This document shows positions 6,698-16,354 of a stretch of 64,000 bases of DNA, piece after piece. Within the stretch, counting starts at the first letter, position 1; every line of letters starts with the position of its first letter. The stretch comes from an uncultured Aquimarina sp. Its GTDB lineage: Bacteria; Bacteroidota; Bacteroidia; Flavobacteriales; Flavobacteriaceae. Below the pieces are notes generated by a model. It worked only from the letters and a program-made list of their open reading frames with translations, made no database searches and had not been told where the DNA came from. Made by a program: the position numbers and the translations under genes. The stretch is taken from contig CANMKK010000008.1 of NCBI GenBank assembly GCA_947498455.1, forward strand, positions 1 to 64,000. The letters are read 5' to 3'.

Positions 6698-8302
6698 TTA
6701 TTTTAATAGTGTTTCTAAATCTTGTTCTATATATTCTGGCATGGTATTGATATCAATGATTTCATCTGATAATCCTTTTTTTCTTTCTTGTAACTGCAGA
6801 ATTTTTTCTTCTATGGTATTTTTAGTAATAAAGCGGGTGACCATCACATTATTATTTTGCCCTATTCTGTGTGCTCTGGCGATGGCTTGCTTTTCTATAA
6901 ATGGGTTCCACCACGGGTCCAGGAGTAAGACATAGGAGGCTTTGGTGAGATTAAGGCCTACTCCTCCTGCTTTTAGGGATATAAAAAAGAGAGGTATGGT
7001 ATCGTTTTTCTGAAACTGATTGACTATATTTTCTCTATCTTGACTTTTGGTTTGTCCGGTTAGGCTTAGATAGGGGATTTGCTGGTTTGTACACCAATCT
7101 TGGTATATGCTTAGATGGGATACAAAGGAGCTAAATATCAGTACTTTTTTATTAGATTTTACGAGGGTATCTAAATAGGAGGTGACGTCCTGAAATTTTC
7201 CTGATGAATCCTGACTGCTTGTGTCGACTAGTTTAGGATGATTGGCTAATTGTCGTAGTTTGGTAAGGGTGTTTAGTATATGAATTTTGTTTGCTGATAT
7301 CGGATCGATTCCTAATAATAGGTTTCTGGCGGCTGATTTCTGAGATTCATATTCTTTTTCTTGTGCTGTATCCATCTCTGTATAGATAATCTGTTCTGAT
7401 AGTTCCGGGAGATCTTTGGCGACTTGTTCTTTGGTTCTACGAAGTATAAAGGGATCTATTAGGGTTTTTAGATCTGCAATACGCTCTGGGTCTTGTTTTT
7501 TCTCGATAGGGGTTTTAAAATATTCTTTGAAAAACGGATAGCTACCTAACATTCCGGGATTGATGAATTCCATCTGGGACCACAGATCTGATAGTGAGTT
7601 TTCTATTGGAGTACCACTTAATGAGATTTTATGTTTAGTGTCAATAGTATTGATTGCTTGAAATATCTTGGATTCTTTGTTTTTGATTTGTTGACTTTCA
7701 TCGGTTACTAAATAGGTGAATTCTGTTTTTTTTAGTGTATGGATATCTCTGGAAAGCGTGGTATAGGTGGTAAGGATCACATCGTATGTTTCTATATATG
7801 GAGTGATCTTTTTTCGTTCTGCTCCTGTGTATTTAACGATGGATAGGTGTGGTGCAAATTTTAGAATTTCTTGTGCCCAGTTGAATACTAAGGAAGATGG
7901 GAGTACAATTAGTGCTTTTAGATAGGTTTTTACCTCCAGAGGGTCACTGAATAGATCGAGTCTGATTGTTTTTGTTTCTTCTGGTGCGGGTGTGACCTGC
8001 TCTTTTGCGTACACTAGTGTAGCGATGGTTTGTAATGTTTTACCAAGTCCCATATCATCGGCAAGACAAGCGCCTAGTTGGTTTTGGTTATGTTTTACCA
8101 ACCATTTTACTCCTTCTTCCTGATAGGGGCGAAGGGTGGCTTTTAGCTTACTGGATGGTTGGTATTCTATTAGTGTATCTTCTGAAAATTCTAACTCCTC
8201 TGGAGGTACTATTTCTTTTAATACTGTGTAATTGCTTTTGGGAATTTGTATGGTATCATCAGCTACTTTTCCGAAATCTGCTAGTTTTTTATAACGGGTC
8301 AT
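6698..8302 (-). CDS. SNF2-family helicase, downstream part of a frameshifted gene (ATPase core)
   Basis: This part carries the whole Swi2/Snf2 ATPase. Motif I is DDMGLGKT (about 83-90), motif II is TDESQ (DEAH-like box), motif III is SGTPIENSLSDLW, and the C-terminal lobe ends with motif VI QAIARAHRIGQ. The listed Met is internal. The same reading frame is open upstream to the A run at 8442-8451 and encodes the expected continuation NDWFDIRG...IAWMTRYK. It is therefore the second half of a ~970-residue protein whose first half is 8413-9603. The enzyme would remodel protein-DNA complexes using ATP. A separate translation start at 8302 is possible but unsupported. Confidence 0.8.
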   Translation of the reverse strand: MTRYKKLADFGKVADDTIQIPKSNYTVLKEIVPPEELEFSEDTLIEYQPSSKLKATLRPYQEEGVKWLVKHNQNQLGACLADDMGLGKTLQTIATLVYAKEQVTPAPEETKTIRLDLFSDPLEVKTYLKALIVLPSSLVFNWAQEILKFAPHLSIVKYTGAERKKITPYIETYDVILTTYTTLSRDIHTLKKTEFTYLVTDESQQIKNKESKIFQAINTIDTKHKISLSGTPIENSLSDLWSQMEFINPGMLGSYPFFKEYFKTPIEKKQDPERIADLKTLIDPFILRRTKEQVAKDLPELSEQIIYTEMDTAQEKEYESQKSAARNLLLGIDPISANKIHILNTLTKLRQLANHPKLVDTSSQDSSGKFQDVTSYLDTLVKSNKKVLIFSSFVSHLSIYQDWCTNQQIPYLSLTGQTKSQDRENIVNQFQKNDTIPLFFISLKAGGVGLNLTKASYVLLLDPWWNPFIEKQAIARAHRIGQNNNVMVTRFITKNTIEEKILQLQERKKGLSDEIIDINTMPEYIEQDLETLLK

Positions 8303-8412
8303 CCAAGCGATAGGTATAATGAAAACATTATGGTCATCGATTGGAAAGAACCTGTTATTTTGTTTGATGTATTTTACAAATTTAGAAAAGGGTATAGAGT
8401 GTTCTCCAATGG

Positions 8413-9603
8413 TTACAATTCCCCTGATATCGAACCAGTCATTTTTTTTTTATTCTGGATTTGGATGTGATGCTCTTCTAGATTTACTGATCTATCATTG
8501 ACCCCCGGTATTTTTAGCTCGAAACCTTCTGATTCTAATTTTTTGTGTTGTTGCTGCACCCAATTGAATATGCTTAATGGGTCATCAGATTCTTCTAATT
8601 CTAATAAAAGGTTGTTGTTTATGGTTAGTCCTTTGGATTCTAATAGGGATATGATTTCTTTTTCTGCCTCAGGATCTCTTTTTGTTTGAGTGATTTTAAT
8701 CTCTTCGTTTTCGCCAAAATCAACATCAGATGCTGTGTTACGTTTGCTATTGTAATCGAATGTTATTTGATCGTACGTAAAATAGACTTTGGCAACATAG
8801 TTTTCTTTCATAAAATCCTGAATGATCTCTACCCCATAAGATGTAATTGTATTAAGGATATTAATCTGAAAACCATGGGCGATTACATCTACGTTTTTAA
8901 TTACGGGAATGATTACTTTATCCAGATATGTTTTGATATGCTTTTGGGCAATGGTAATTTTTTCTTTGGTAAAGAATGGTTTTAGCTTATTGGCATTTAG
9001 ATTTTTTATCTGATATATTGTATTGTCTAGAAATATCCATGAAGGGTCATTAAGTGCTATCTTAATGTCATGATCCTGAGGAATTATAGTTTTTTCCTGT
9101 TCTTCTTCTTTTAGAGAAAACGCATAGTCGATACCTTCTTCTGTTTTTGTGAATTCTAGTATCGGGGTGAGGGTATTCGCGCTAATTGATAGTTTATGAA
9201 TTTGGAAAGGATCTTTTCTTTGTGCGCTATTGGTAATATTATATCGATTGGTTACAATTAGATTATAAAATATAGAAAGCTGAGCATTGATGTAATTTGC
9301 TGCTACATCTTTTATTTTAGGCTCTTTCATTATTTCTGCAAGTCCAAAGGTTTTTCTTTTTTTTGCAGGTCTGAATTTTTGTTCTAATACTGCTGGTTTT
9401 AGACTGGCACAGATTTCTAATAATTGTTCGTGATCAGTTTCCAGATAGGGTATTTCAAGACTTCTTAGAGTGTCTGGGGTTGCTTGTTTTTCTACGTAGC
9501 CTAAAGAATCGTTAGTAACGGGGACAATATAGGCTTCTGGAAGGAATGGTATTCCAGGGTGGCTATGGCTTACTAAGTTATAGCAAATACAAAATGTATC
9601 CAT
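8413..9603 (-). CDS. SNF2-family protein, N-terminal part ending at a frameshift
   Basis: These 396 residues form the accessory N-terminal region of Bacteroidota SNF2 helicases, with no ATPase motif of their own. The frame runs through a run of ten As (plus-strand Ts 8442-8451) and then gives about 11 out-of-frame residues before a stop at 8413. Changing the run to 11 As, or 8, joins it directly to the downstream ATPase frame with a plausible sequence (KKKNDWFDIRG). The cause may be a real mutation, polymerase slippage during transcription, or a sequencing error. The ATG at 9603 gives a sensible start (MDTFCICYNL). Confidence 0.75.
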   Translation of the reverse strand: MDTFCICYNLVSHSHPGIPFLPEAYIVPVTNDSLGYVEKQATPDTLRSLEIPYLETDHEQLLEICASLKPAVLEQKFRPAKKRKTFGLAEIMKEPKIKDVAANYINAQLSIFYNLIVTNRYNITNSAQRKDPFQIHKLSISANTLTPILEFTKTEEGIDYAFSLKEEEQEKTIIPQDHDIKIALNDPSWIFLDNTIYQIKNLNANKLKPFFTKEKITIAQKHIKTYLDKVIIPVIKNVDVIAHGFQINILNTITSYGVEIIQDFMKENYVAKVYFTYDQITFDYNSKRNTASDVDFGENEEIKITQTKRDPEAEKEIISLLESKGLTINNNLLLELEESDDPLSIFNWVQQQHKKLESEGFELKIPGVNDRSVNLEEHHIQIQNKKKMTGSISGEL

Positions 9604-9665
9604 TAGAATGGTAAGGGTTATGTTATTGTTTGTTTACGCTAAGGGGTATATTGATTAAGGTATTG

Positions 9666-9709
9666 AAAAAGGCTGTTGTAGGGAAAAATCCTTTTTTAAC
9701 AGCTTTTTT
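9666..9709. terminator. Bidirectional hairpin between aminotransferase and SNF2 genes
   Basis: AAAAAGGCTGTT (9666-9677) pairs with AACAGCTTTTTT (9698-9709), with an inner GGGA/TCC pairing. It lies 18 bp after the aminotransferase stop on the minus strand and carries U-tracts in both directions. Confidence 0.7.
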
Positions 9710-9727
9710 AATTGCCTTTTGATATTT

Positions 9728-10861
9728 TTATTTGGTAACAAAATCAATTACTGTTTTAGTCATATAATTAATTTGTTCATCATCTAATTCGGTATGCATC
9801 GGTAAAGAGATTGCTTCTTGCACTAATTGATTTGTTATAGGGAAATCTGCCTCATTATACCGTTCATCAGCATAGGCTTTTTGGCTATGTAATGGAATTG
9901 GGTAATATACTCCACACGGAATATTATTGTTATTAAGATGTTTTACTAACTCATCTCTTTTTCCATTGGTAATCCGTAATGTGTATTGATGGAATACATG
10001 GGTATCATCGGTATCCAGAATCACGGGTGTAATAATTTCATTAACAGATTCGAATGCTTTGCTATACTTTTTTGCAGCTTCTCTTCGCGCATTATTATAG
10101 GTGTCTAAATTAGGAAGCTTAGCTCTAAGTACGGCGGCTTGTATAGAATCTAATCGCGAATTTACTCCAATTACATCATGATGGTATCTCTTATACATAC
10201 CATGATTTACAATACCTCTTATGGTATGTGCTAAATCATCATCATTGGTAAATATTGCACCACCATCGCCGTAACATCCTAAGTTTTTCGAAGGGAAAAA
10301 TGAAGTAGAGGCTACATGACCAATTGTTCCTGTTTTAGTAGTTTTTCCGTTTGCAGAGTTATAGTTAGAACCGATTCCTTGGGCATTGTCTTCTATTACA
10401 TAGAGATTAAATTCTTTGGCAATTGCCATAATCTCATCCATATTAGCAGCTTGACCGAATAAATGAACGGGTACTATAGCTTTGGTATTAGGAGTAATTG
10501 CTTTTCTGATTGCTTGTGGATCTATATTAAAAGAATCTAACTCTACATCAACCAATACGGGTGTTAATTGCAATAGTGCAATAACTTCTACGGTAGCCGC
10601 AAAGGTAAAATCTGCAGTAATTACTTCATCTCCGGGTTGTAACCCTAATCCCATCATGGCTATTTGTAATGCATCAGTACCATTACCACACGGAATCACA
10701 TGAGCGATATCTAAGTATGTTTCTAATTCTTTCTGGAAATTATGTACTTCTGGACCATTAATAAAAGCAGAGGAATCTATTACTTGTGAGATAGATGTAT
10801 CTACGCGCTCTTTTATTTGTTGGTACTGACCTTTCAAGTCTACCATTTGAATCTTCTTCAT
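9728..10861 (-). CDS. DegT/DnrJ/EryC1/StrS-family sugar aminotransferase
   Basis: PLP-dependent aminotransferase that usually transfers an amino group from glutamate to a 3- or 4-keto nucleotide sugar. The family signatures are present: an N-terminal LKGQYQQIKERVD segment, the cofactor-binding CGNGTDALQIAMMGLG near residue 58, PVHLFGQAANMDEI, EDNAQGIGS, and the Schiff-base lysine in SFFPSKNLGCYGDGG (about 185-199). Length (377) is normal for the family. No other nucleotide-sugar gene adjoins it, so the sugar and destination (surface polysaccharide, perhaps WbpE-like) cannot be fixed. Kdo transferase is the nearest envelope gene, on the other strand. Confidence 0.85.
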   Translation of the reverse strand: MKKIQMVDLKGQYQQIKERVDTSISQVIDSSAFINGPEVHNFQKELETYLDIAHVIPCGNGTDALQIAMMGLGLQPGDEVITADFTFAATVEVIALLQLTPVLVDVELDSFNIDPQAIRKAITPNTKAIVPVHLFGQAANMDEIMAIAKEFNLYVIEDNAQGIGSNYNSANGKTTKTGTIGHVASTSFFPSKNLGCYGDGGAIFTNDDDLAHTIRGIVNHGMYKRYHHDVIGVNSRLDSIQAAVLRAKLPNLDTYNNARREAAKKYSKAFESVNEIITPVILDTDDTHVFHQYTLRITNGKRDELVKHLNNNNIPCGVYYPIPLHSQKAYADERYNEADFPITNQLVQEAISLPMHTELDDEQINYMTKTVIDFVTK

Positions 10862-11259
10862 ACGATGTGTTTTGTAACTCGACGAAAGTACAAAATAATG
10901 ACTGTATAGTCAATTAGATCTATAATTTTGATTCGTTTTTTATTAATGAGACTGGCCGAAAGCTGATGAAATGTAACCTGTGATTTCTCTTTTTATAGTT
11001 TCTCTTTTAAAATATTTTTAATGATTTCTGGGGTGTATGTTTTTTGTGGTTTGTTAGAATTCAGTAGTTTATAAAGGTTAACAGCTCTTTTGTTATTTTA
11101 ATTTTTATAAATGAAATATAAATTCCCCAGGGATATTGCTATTTCGTTTTTAAGAAGAAAACGTACATTCTCTTTTGTGATTTTGAAATCGATAAAGTAA
11201 CTGGTAATTCTTTTTTAGGATAAAGAACCGTATTTTAGCAATTCATAAAATCATCGCTT
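10862..11259. other. Intergenic gap upstream of Kdo transferase
   Basis: About 400 bp of AT-rich DNA between divergent genes. I see no ORF, strong hairpin or repeat; it should contain both promoters. Confidence 0.5.
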
Positions 11260-12528
11260 TTGGGTTTTCTTTACACTATTTTTATTTCGCTATTTAATAC
11301 TTTACTTCCTGTAATAGGCTTATTAAGTCCTAAATTAAAATTATTTGCAGTCGGTAGAAAAGGAGTTTTAAAAACGTTAGAAGCAGCACTTTCTTCTGAT
11401 GATAGAACTATCTGGTTTCATTGTGCATCACTGGGAGAGTATGAACAGGGAGTTCCTGTGATGGAAGATCTAAAGAAAAAATATCCAGACCATAAATTCG
11501 TGATTACATTTTTTTCGCCATCTGGTTATGAGGTGAAGAAGGATAGTAAACTGGGGGATGTAATTGTGTATCTTCCTATAGATACAAGGGCTAACTCTAG
11601 AAAATTTATAAAACTGGTAAATCCAGAATTGGCTGTTTTTATAAAATATGAGTTTTGGCCTAACTATTTAAATGAGTTGAAAAAGAATGCTATACCTAGT
11701 GTTGTGATATCTGCTGTTTTTAGAGAGGATCAAGCTTTTTTTAAGTGGTATGGAGGTTTTATGAGGAGTGCATTAAGAACAGTTAGTCATTTTTTTGTTC
11801 AGGATACTATTTCGCAAGCTTTAATGAATCAAGCTAATTTTACTAATGTGACAATTAGTGGGGATACACGTTTTGATAGGGTATCTCATCAGATCGAGAT
11901 GGATAATAGGGTGGATTTTATTACGGATTTTGTTCATAATAGGTTATGTATTGTTATTGGTAGTTCTTGGATAGAAGATGAGGAGGTGTTTATAGATTTT
12001 GTAAATCAAGCTTCGGACAAGGTGTGTTTTATTATTGCACCGCACGAGATAAAAGATGCTACGGTGTCTCGCTTGCAACAAAAGTTAAAAAAGAAAACGA
12101 TTCTTTTTTCTGAAAAAGAAGTAGGAGGATTGGCTACTAATCAGGTTTTTATCATGAATACTATTGGGTATTTATCCCGTGTATATAGCTATGCTGATAT
12201 TGCATATGTGGGAGGAGCTATGGGGACTTCTGGTTTACATAATATTCTGGAACCAGCTACTTTTGGTATTCCTATTATTATTGGTCAGCATTTTGAAAAA
12301 TTTAGGGAAGCTAAACAATTACAAAAGCTAGCCGGATTGTTTTCTATACGTACTGCAGAAGAGTTTTCTGTAATTATGAATAAACTAATAGATAATACTA
12401 AGTTTAGACAACAAACTGGTATGATTGCCGGACATTTTATAAATAGTAATACGGGAGCAACAGCTATTATAGTAGAGTATTTGACTGATAAGTTAGAGAC
12501 TGATGCATTAGAAAGTCTTAAGTCTTAG
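11260..12528 (+). CDS. waaA: 3-deoxy-D-manno-octulosonic acid (Kdo) transferase
   Basis: Adds Kdo from CMP-Kdo to lipid IVA during lipopolysaccharide core assembly. It has an N-terminal membrane anchor (about 3-22), the family phrases FHCASLGEYEQG, ITFFSPSGYE, FIKYEFWPNYL, SGDTRFDRV and, in the C-terminal GT-B lobe, AYVGGAMGTSGLHNILEPATFGIP. Length (422) is normal. The start is a TTG: an in-frame stop lies 22 bp upstream and no ATG intervenes, and MGFLYTIF fits the usual family beginning. Confidence 0.92.
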   Translation: MGFLYTIFISLFNTLLPVIGLLSPKLKLFAVGRKGVLKTLEAALSSDDRTIWFHCASLGEYEQGVPVMEDLKKKYPDHKFVITFFSPSGYEVKKDSKLGDVIVYLPIDTRANSRKFIKLVNPELAVFIKYEFWPNYLNELKKNAIPSVVISAVFREDQAFFKWYGGFMRSALRTVSHFFVQDTISQALMNQANFTNVTISGDTRFDRVSHQIEMDNRVDFITDFVHNRLCIVIGSSWIEDEEVFIDFVNQASDKVCFIIAPHEIKDATVSRLQQKLKKKTILFSEKEVGGLATNQVFIMNTIGYLSRVYSYADIAYVGGAMGTSGLHNILEPATFGIPIIIGQHFEKFREAKQLQKLAGLFSIRTAEEFSVIMNKLIDNTKFRQQTGMIAGHFINSNTGATAIIVEYLTDKLETDALESLKS

Positions 12529-12603
12529 GATTGTATTTGAAGTGTTGATTATTTGATGTTAGGCAAAAACGTTGCTTCTAGTTATTTAGTGACAGATTTT
12601 TTG

Positions 12604-13260
12604 TTATACAGTAACTGCTTCATTAAGGTATCTTCTAAAAGGAAGCATTTCTTTATATACTTCTATTACTCTTTGATCGAAATCTTCTTGTAAAATATCT
12701 TCTTTTGTTAATGGGTGAATAACGGCGATGGTTTTATAACGGAGTAAATCAATATACTCATGATCTATTGTATATCCTTTTGGAGCTTTAGATAGTTTGT
12801 CTTTAGCGGGATATAATCCACCAAAGGTTTTCTGAAAACTTTTTTTGTTTATTATTTTTAACAGCTCATCACCATTATAATCAATTGCTTCTCGGATACT
12901 ACTTAATTCTGTCTGATTAGGTTTCCAATAACCACCGGCCAGTTCGCAATCATTGATTCCAATCTGTATATAAAAATCTCCTTGTTTGGAGCGCTGGTCT
13001 AATCCTGCTGCAAAATGATCTTTATAAATAGGTCTATCAGGGTGAAAAAGTAGATTGTTGTTTATACGATTAATCCCTTTTTTACCTGGAGTTGGATAGT
13101 ATGCAGGGTCCATAGTTGCCAGTGTAGTATCTAGTTTATCTAACCATTGTATAAAAGAATTACGAGTGTGTTGGTACCATTTTCTGTTCTTGTCCATCCA
13201 TTCTTTAGAATTGTTTTGTTGTAATTCAGAAAGGAATTCGAATAATTCTTTGAAATTCAT
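12604..13260 (-). CDS. DUF2461 family protein
   Basis: The N-terminal motif FLSELQQNNSKEWMDKNRKWY and the central NNNLLFHPDRPIYKDHFAAGL identify the DUF2461 family, whose function is unknown to me. At 218 aa it is full length, with no signal peptide or membrane segment, hence cytoplasmic. It converges on waaA and its start faces the small lipoprotein gene. I see nothing that links it to a pathway. Confidence 0.8.
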   Translation of the reverse strand: MNFKELFEFLSELQQNNSKEWMDKNRKWYQHTRNSFIQWLDKLDTTLATMDPAYYPTPGKKGINRINNNLLFHPDRPIYKDHFAAGLDQRSKQGDFYIQIGINDCELAGGYWKPNQTELSSIREAIDYNGDELLKIINKKSFQKTFGGLYPAKDKLSKAPKGYTIDHEYIDLLRYKTIAVIHPLTKEDILQEDFDQRVIEVYKEMLPFRRYLNEAVTV

Positions 13261-13370
13261 TGTGTTAAAAAAATTAAGGTTTTTTATGAAAACATTATCA
13301 AGATAATAGAAATAGTGCTATGCACGTGTCGTTATAGCAATATAATAACAAACTAATAAATTTTCAGATC

Positions 13371-13682
13371 ATGAAAAGAGTAATTTTAGCATTTGTATTT
13401 TTATGTGCCATGAGTGTAGTAATTGTTTCTTGTAGAGAATCAAAAAGCGAAGGGCAAACACAGGAGACAGGTGAAATACAGCAAGATGTAAATAGTACTG
13501 CTGATGAGGCTATAGAAGAAGCTTCGAAAATCGAAAAAGAAGCAGAAAAAGCAATAAAAGAAGCTGAGCAAGCTGTGCAAAAAGTTGGAGAAGAAGTTGG
13601 AGAAGAAGTAAATAATACTTTAGATAAAGCTGTTAAAGAAGGCGATAAAAAGGCTGAAACTGATAAACCGCAGCAGTCATAA
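13371..13682 (+). CDS. Small Lys/Glu-rich lipoprotein (103 aa)
   Basis: A signal peptide with lipobox-like VIVSC (cleavage before Cys21) is followed by an acidic linker and about 60 residues of heptad-like EEA, KEA and KAV repeats. This predicts a membrane-anchored helical rod or coiled coil. The reverse strand also stays open across this stretch, but only because of codon periodicity. The gene ends at a strong terminator. Similar small helical lipoproteins are common in Flavobacteria; the role is unknown. Confidence 0.75.
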   Translation: MKRVILAFVFLCAMSVVIVSCRESKSEGQTQETGEIQQDVNSTADEAIEEASKIEKEAEKAIKEAEQAVQKVGEEVGEEVNNTLDKAVKEGDKKAETDKPQQS

Positions 13683-13712
13683 CTGACTTTTGCAAAATGA
13701 TTAGATAAAAAA

Positions 13713-13749
13713 AAGAGGATGTTTGACTTTTCAGACACCCTCTTTTTTT
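13713..13749 (+). terminator. Intrinsic terminator after the small lipoprotein
   Basis: GAGGATGTTTGA (13715-13726) pairs with TCAGACACCCTC (13731-13742) with two mismatches, followed by a run of Ts. Confidence 0.8.
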
Positions 13750-13830
13750 GTTACTGAGTCATAAATGAATTATTTTTTACAAACAGATTTTGGTATTAGA
13801 CGATTTACGAAATTCTCATCCGTAAATCTA

Positions 13831-14748
13831 TCACTCATAGGTAAACTGAATTTCTTTATCGGTGAATACTTTTTCTTCATAGGAATCATGACCTGCAATG
13901 GTTTTGCCAGATATTTTAGTGTTAATTAATCTTCCGTATTCATTAAAAAAATGGGTGTAATTTATGAAATCATATTCTAGTGTAAAAGATGCATTATCAA
14001 AATTGTTTTTTACCGATTTGATGTTGTTTTTATTTTTCTTACCTATATAATTCTTTAGGATAAAGCTGTCTATATCAAAATCCACAGGTGATTCGTATAC
14101 TAGTTCAGTGATGTGATTAAGTTCATTAGTATCATAAGTGTATTCACTTATTTTGATATCAATATTGTTGTTAAAGATATTTGTCTTGGTAACTTTGGTA
14201 ATGTTGCCATCTGTTACTTCATAATCAAAGCTTTGTGAAATCTCGTAATCTTTAGTAATAGGAGTTACATTATCTTGTTTTAAGTACTGCACAATCTTTT
14301 GGATATACCCATTATTATAAGAGAAAACCGTAGAGTCTCTACTGTAAGTGATATTATCACTACCATCGTACTGAAAGCTTCGATCTGTAATTGAGTGTGT
14401 AATTCTATTGTCTATAATGTTTACTGATTTTTTAGAAGTGTAGCTAGCATTTCCACCGTTATCTTGTATGAGTTCTACCTTAATTAAATTATCATTTATA
14501 TATTCGAAACCATAAATAGTATTATAAAAGCTCAATCTAGAAATTTTGTTATTTTCATCATATTCATAGGTAATCGGATCTTTTGTGTAAGCCATTCCAC
14601 TGCTTCCTGGGTATATCACTGATTTTAATTGAAGATCTTTTTCTTCTTGCTCCTGATCGGTTTCTGAATCTGTAAGTGCATCGTCAGAGCCATCTGAACA
14701 AGCTGTTAAAATCAAGGTACTAAGAATTGTAAAAAAAAGTTTTTTCAT
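13831..14748 (-). CDS. Lipoprotein of unknown function (about 305 aa)
   Basis: The ATG at 14748 gives a proper lipoprotein signal peptide, MKKLFFTILSTLILTAC. An upstream in-frame ATG would add 16 hydrophilic residues and is less likely. After an Asp/Glu-rich linker the protein is made of Tyr/Asn-rich beta strands (ITYEYDENNKISRLSFY, FEYINDNLIKVEL) spaced like YD-type repeats, as in Bacteroidota DUF4595-like lipoproteins. It probably faces the periplasm or cell surface. No operon partner is evident. Confidence 0.7.
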   Translation of the reverse strand: MKKLFFTILSTLILTACSDGSDDALTDSETDQEQEEKDLQLKSVIYPGSSGMAYTKDPITYEYDENNKISRLSFYNTIYGFEYINDNLIKVELIQDNGGNASYTSKKSVNIIDNRITHSITDRSFQYDGSDNITYSRDSTVFSYNNGYIQKIVQYLKQDNVTPITKDYEISQSFDYEVTDGNITKVTKTNIFNNNIDIKISEYTYDTNELNHITELVYESPVDFDIDSFILKNYIGKKNKNNIKSVKNNFDNASFTLEYDFINYTHFFNEYGRLINTKISGKTIAGHDSYEEKVFTDKEIQFTYE

Positions 14749-14913
14749 CGTTTTAAAGTTTTTCACATTGTTTAACATAAGTATTTTACTGAACAATTAT
14801 GTATAGTTATTTATTAGTTAATGTAATAACTACAAGAAATGTTACAGCAGATGTGCCTTAAATAAGTATTAAAGTGAATGATGATAACTAACTATATTGG
14901 ATACTTGTTTTTT

Positions 14914-15528
14914 CTAAAACAAACCATTTAACTCAGCATCTATGCGATTGATAATGTTGCCTAAATCTTCTGGGTTGTCTACAAAATTGATGTGATCCAC
15001 ATCTACAATTAGTAAGTTGCCTTTGTCATATCCGTGTGCCCAGGCCTCATAGCGTTCATTAAGTCTACTAAGGTAATCAATGCTTATGGTATTTTCATAT
15101 TCTCTACCACGTTTATGAATCTGTGACACCAGATTAGGAATACTACTTCTTAGATATATTAGTAAATCGGGACCTTCTACGACACTTTCCATGAGATCGA
15201 ATAGAGATCTATAGTTTTCGAAATCACGATTGGTCATCAATCCCATTGCATGTAAATTAGGCGCAAAAATATAGGCATCTTCATAGATTGTTCGATCCTG
15301 AATGATATCTTTTCCATTTTCGCGTATTTCTAAAATTTGTCTAAAACGACTATTTAAGAAATAGATTTGCAGGTTAAATGACCAACGTTCCATTTTATTG
15401 TAAAAATCCTCTAGATATGGATTCTCCAGAACATCTTCAAACTGAGGTTCCCATCGATAATGTTTAGCTAGTAATTTGGTTAAGGTCGTTTTACCGGCTC
15501 CAATATTTCCTGCTATAGCTACATGCAT
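14914..15528 (-). CDS. Deoxynucleoside kinase
   Basis: Phosphorylates deoxynucleosides with ATP for nucleotide salvage. The P-loop GNIGAGKTT is at residues 7-15, followed by the family phrases EDVLENPYLEDFY, WSFNLQIYFLNSRF and QDRTIYEDAYIFA (the DRS/ERS-like substrate motif). The arginine-rich LID is HKRGREYE. The length of 204 aa is typical of bacterial dGK/dAK-type enzymes; which base it prefers cannot be told. The gene starts 8 bp after the stop of the upstream secreted-protein gene, so the two are cotranscribed. Confidence 0.9.
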   Translation of the reverse strand: MHVAIAGNIGAGKTTLTKLLAKHYRWEPQFEDVLENPYLEDFYNKMERWSFNLQIYFLNSRFRQILEIRENGKDIIQDRTIYEDAYIFAPNLHAMGLMTNRDFENYRSLFDLMESVVEGPDLLIYLRSSIPNLVSQIHKRGREYENTISIDYLSRLNERYEAWAHGYDKGNLLIVDVDHINFVDNPEDLGNIINRIDAELNGLF

Positions 15529-15535
15529 ATTTGGT

Positions 15536-16321
15536 TTATTTTTTTGGGGATGTTAGGTCAAAACTGTAAATCTTACTTTGGTGGTAAATATAAAGGATTT
15601 CATGAGTAACATAAAACTGTTTTACAGTAATTTCAGGAAGTTTTATTTTTTCAATTGCACCAGTATCAGTAAATAAATGATATAAATTCCCTTCTTTTAA
15701 TAAAATTAGATCATCATTCATTATTTTAATATCTTGATAACCGGTATTTTCCGTTTTATAGAGGATACTCCCATATATATTAAATTGAGAAATCGTATTA
15801 GGAGTCAATAACCAACAGTAATTGAAATTACTGGTCTGTTTTATTGGTAGTTGATTTATGGGTTGCGTAGCTATTATTGTTTTTTTAGAACTAGTATCAA
15901 AAACTTCTAATTGTTGTGTATTATTATCAAAAATCCATACTGTATCATCATTGGCTGCTGAAATATGAGAAGTGTTTTTAAACTCTGAAATTGTGTTAAA
16001 ATTTATTCTATCGATCTCGGTCAAATATTTGTCAACTATCACAATCGTATTTGAGTTTTCGTAGAATAATAGGATTTTTAATGGATTTAGTATAGAAACA
16101 CTGGTAAGTTTACCTAAAATAAAGTCACCGAATTGCCATTCTTGATTGCCCCATTTTTTATAAAATATATTCTCTTTGCTATAATAAATAGCATCAAAGG
16201 AATCAACTCCTAGAAAATGATCAGCTTGTAATTCTATAGAATCTTTTTTGATGGCATTTTGCTGTGAATTGATAGATTGAATACTACCTAAAATAATTAG
16301 AAATAAGATCAGTTTTTTCAT
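15536..16321 (-). CDS. Secreted beta-propeller-like protein, unknown function
   Basis: A signal peptide (about 1-19, ending NSQ) is followed by repeated short strand motifs with hydrophobic-plus-Asn/Asp turns (IWIFDNNTQQLEVFDT, LYHLFTDTGAIEK), suggestive of a beta propeller. It lies 33 bp after the response regulator and 7 bp before the deoxynucleoside kinase, so one minus-strand transcript could carry sensor, regulator, this gene and the kinase. It is probably periplasmic. I do not recognise the family. Confidence 0.65.
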   Translation of the reverse strand: MKKLILFLIILGSIQSINSQQNAIKKDSIELQADHFLGVDSFDAIYYSKENIFYKKWGNQEWQFGDFILGKLTSVSILNPLKILLFYENSNTIVIVDKYLTEIDRINFNTISEFKNTSHISAANDDTVWIFDNNTQQLEVFDTSSKKTIIATQPINQLPIKQTSNFNYCWLLTPNTISQFNIYGSILYKTENTGYQDIKIMNDDLILLKEGNLYHLFTDTGAIEKIKLPEITVKQFYVTHEILYIYHQSKIYSFDLTSPKK

Positions 16322-16354
16322 TGATTGGCAAAGTACAAAAATAAGACCAGTTTT

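Noticed and set aside
9604-9727. Continuation of the SNF2 N-terminal frame upstream of 9603
   Set aside because: The region holds the aminotransferase terminator and gives no coding-like extension; the ATG at 9603 is the natural start.
13364-13738. 124-codon ORF antisense to the small Lys/Glu-rich lipoprotein
   Set aside because: Its Ser/Ala/Phe-rich sequence is the mirror of the GAA/AAA/GCT-rich coding strand, and it ends inside the terminator region. The forward gene has a lipoprotein signal and terminator.
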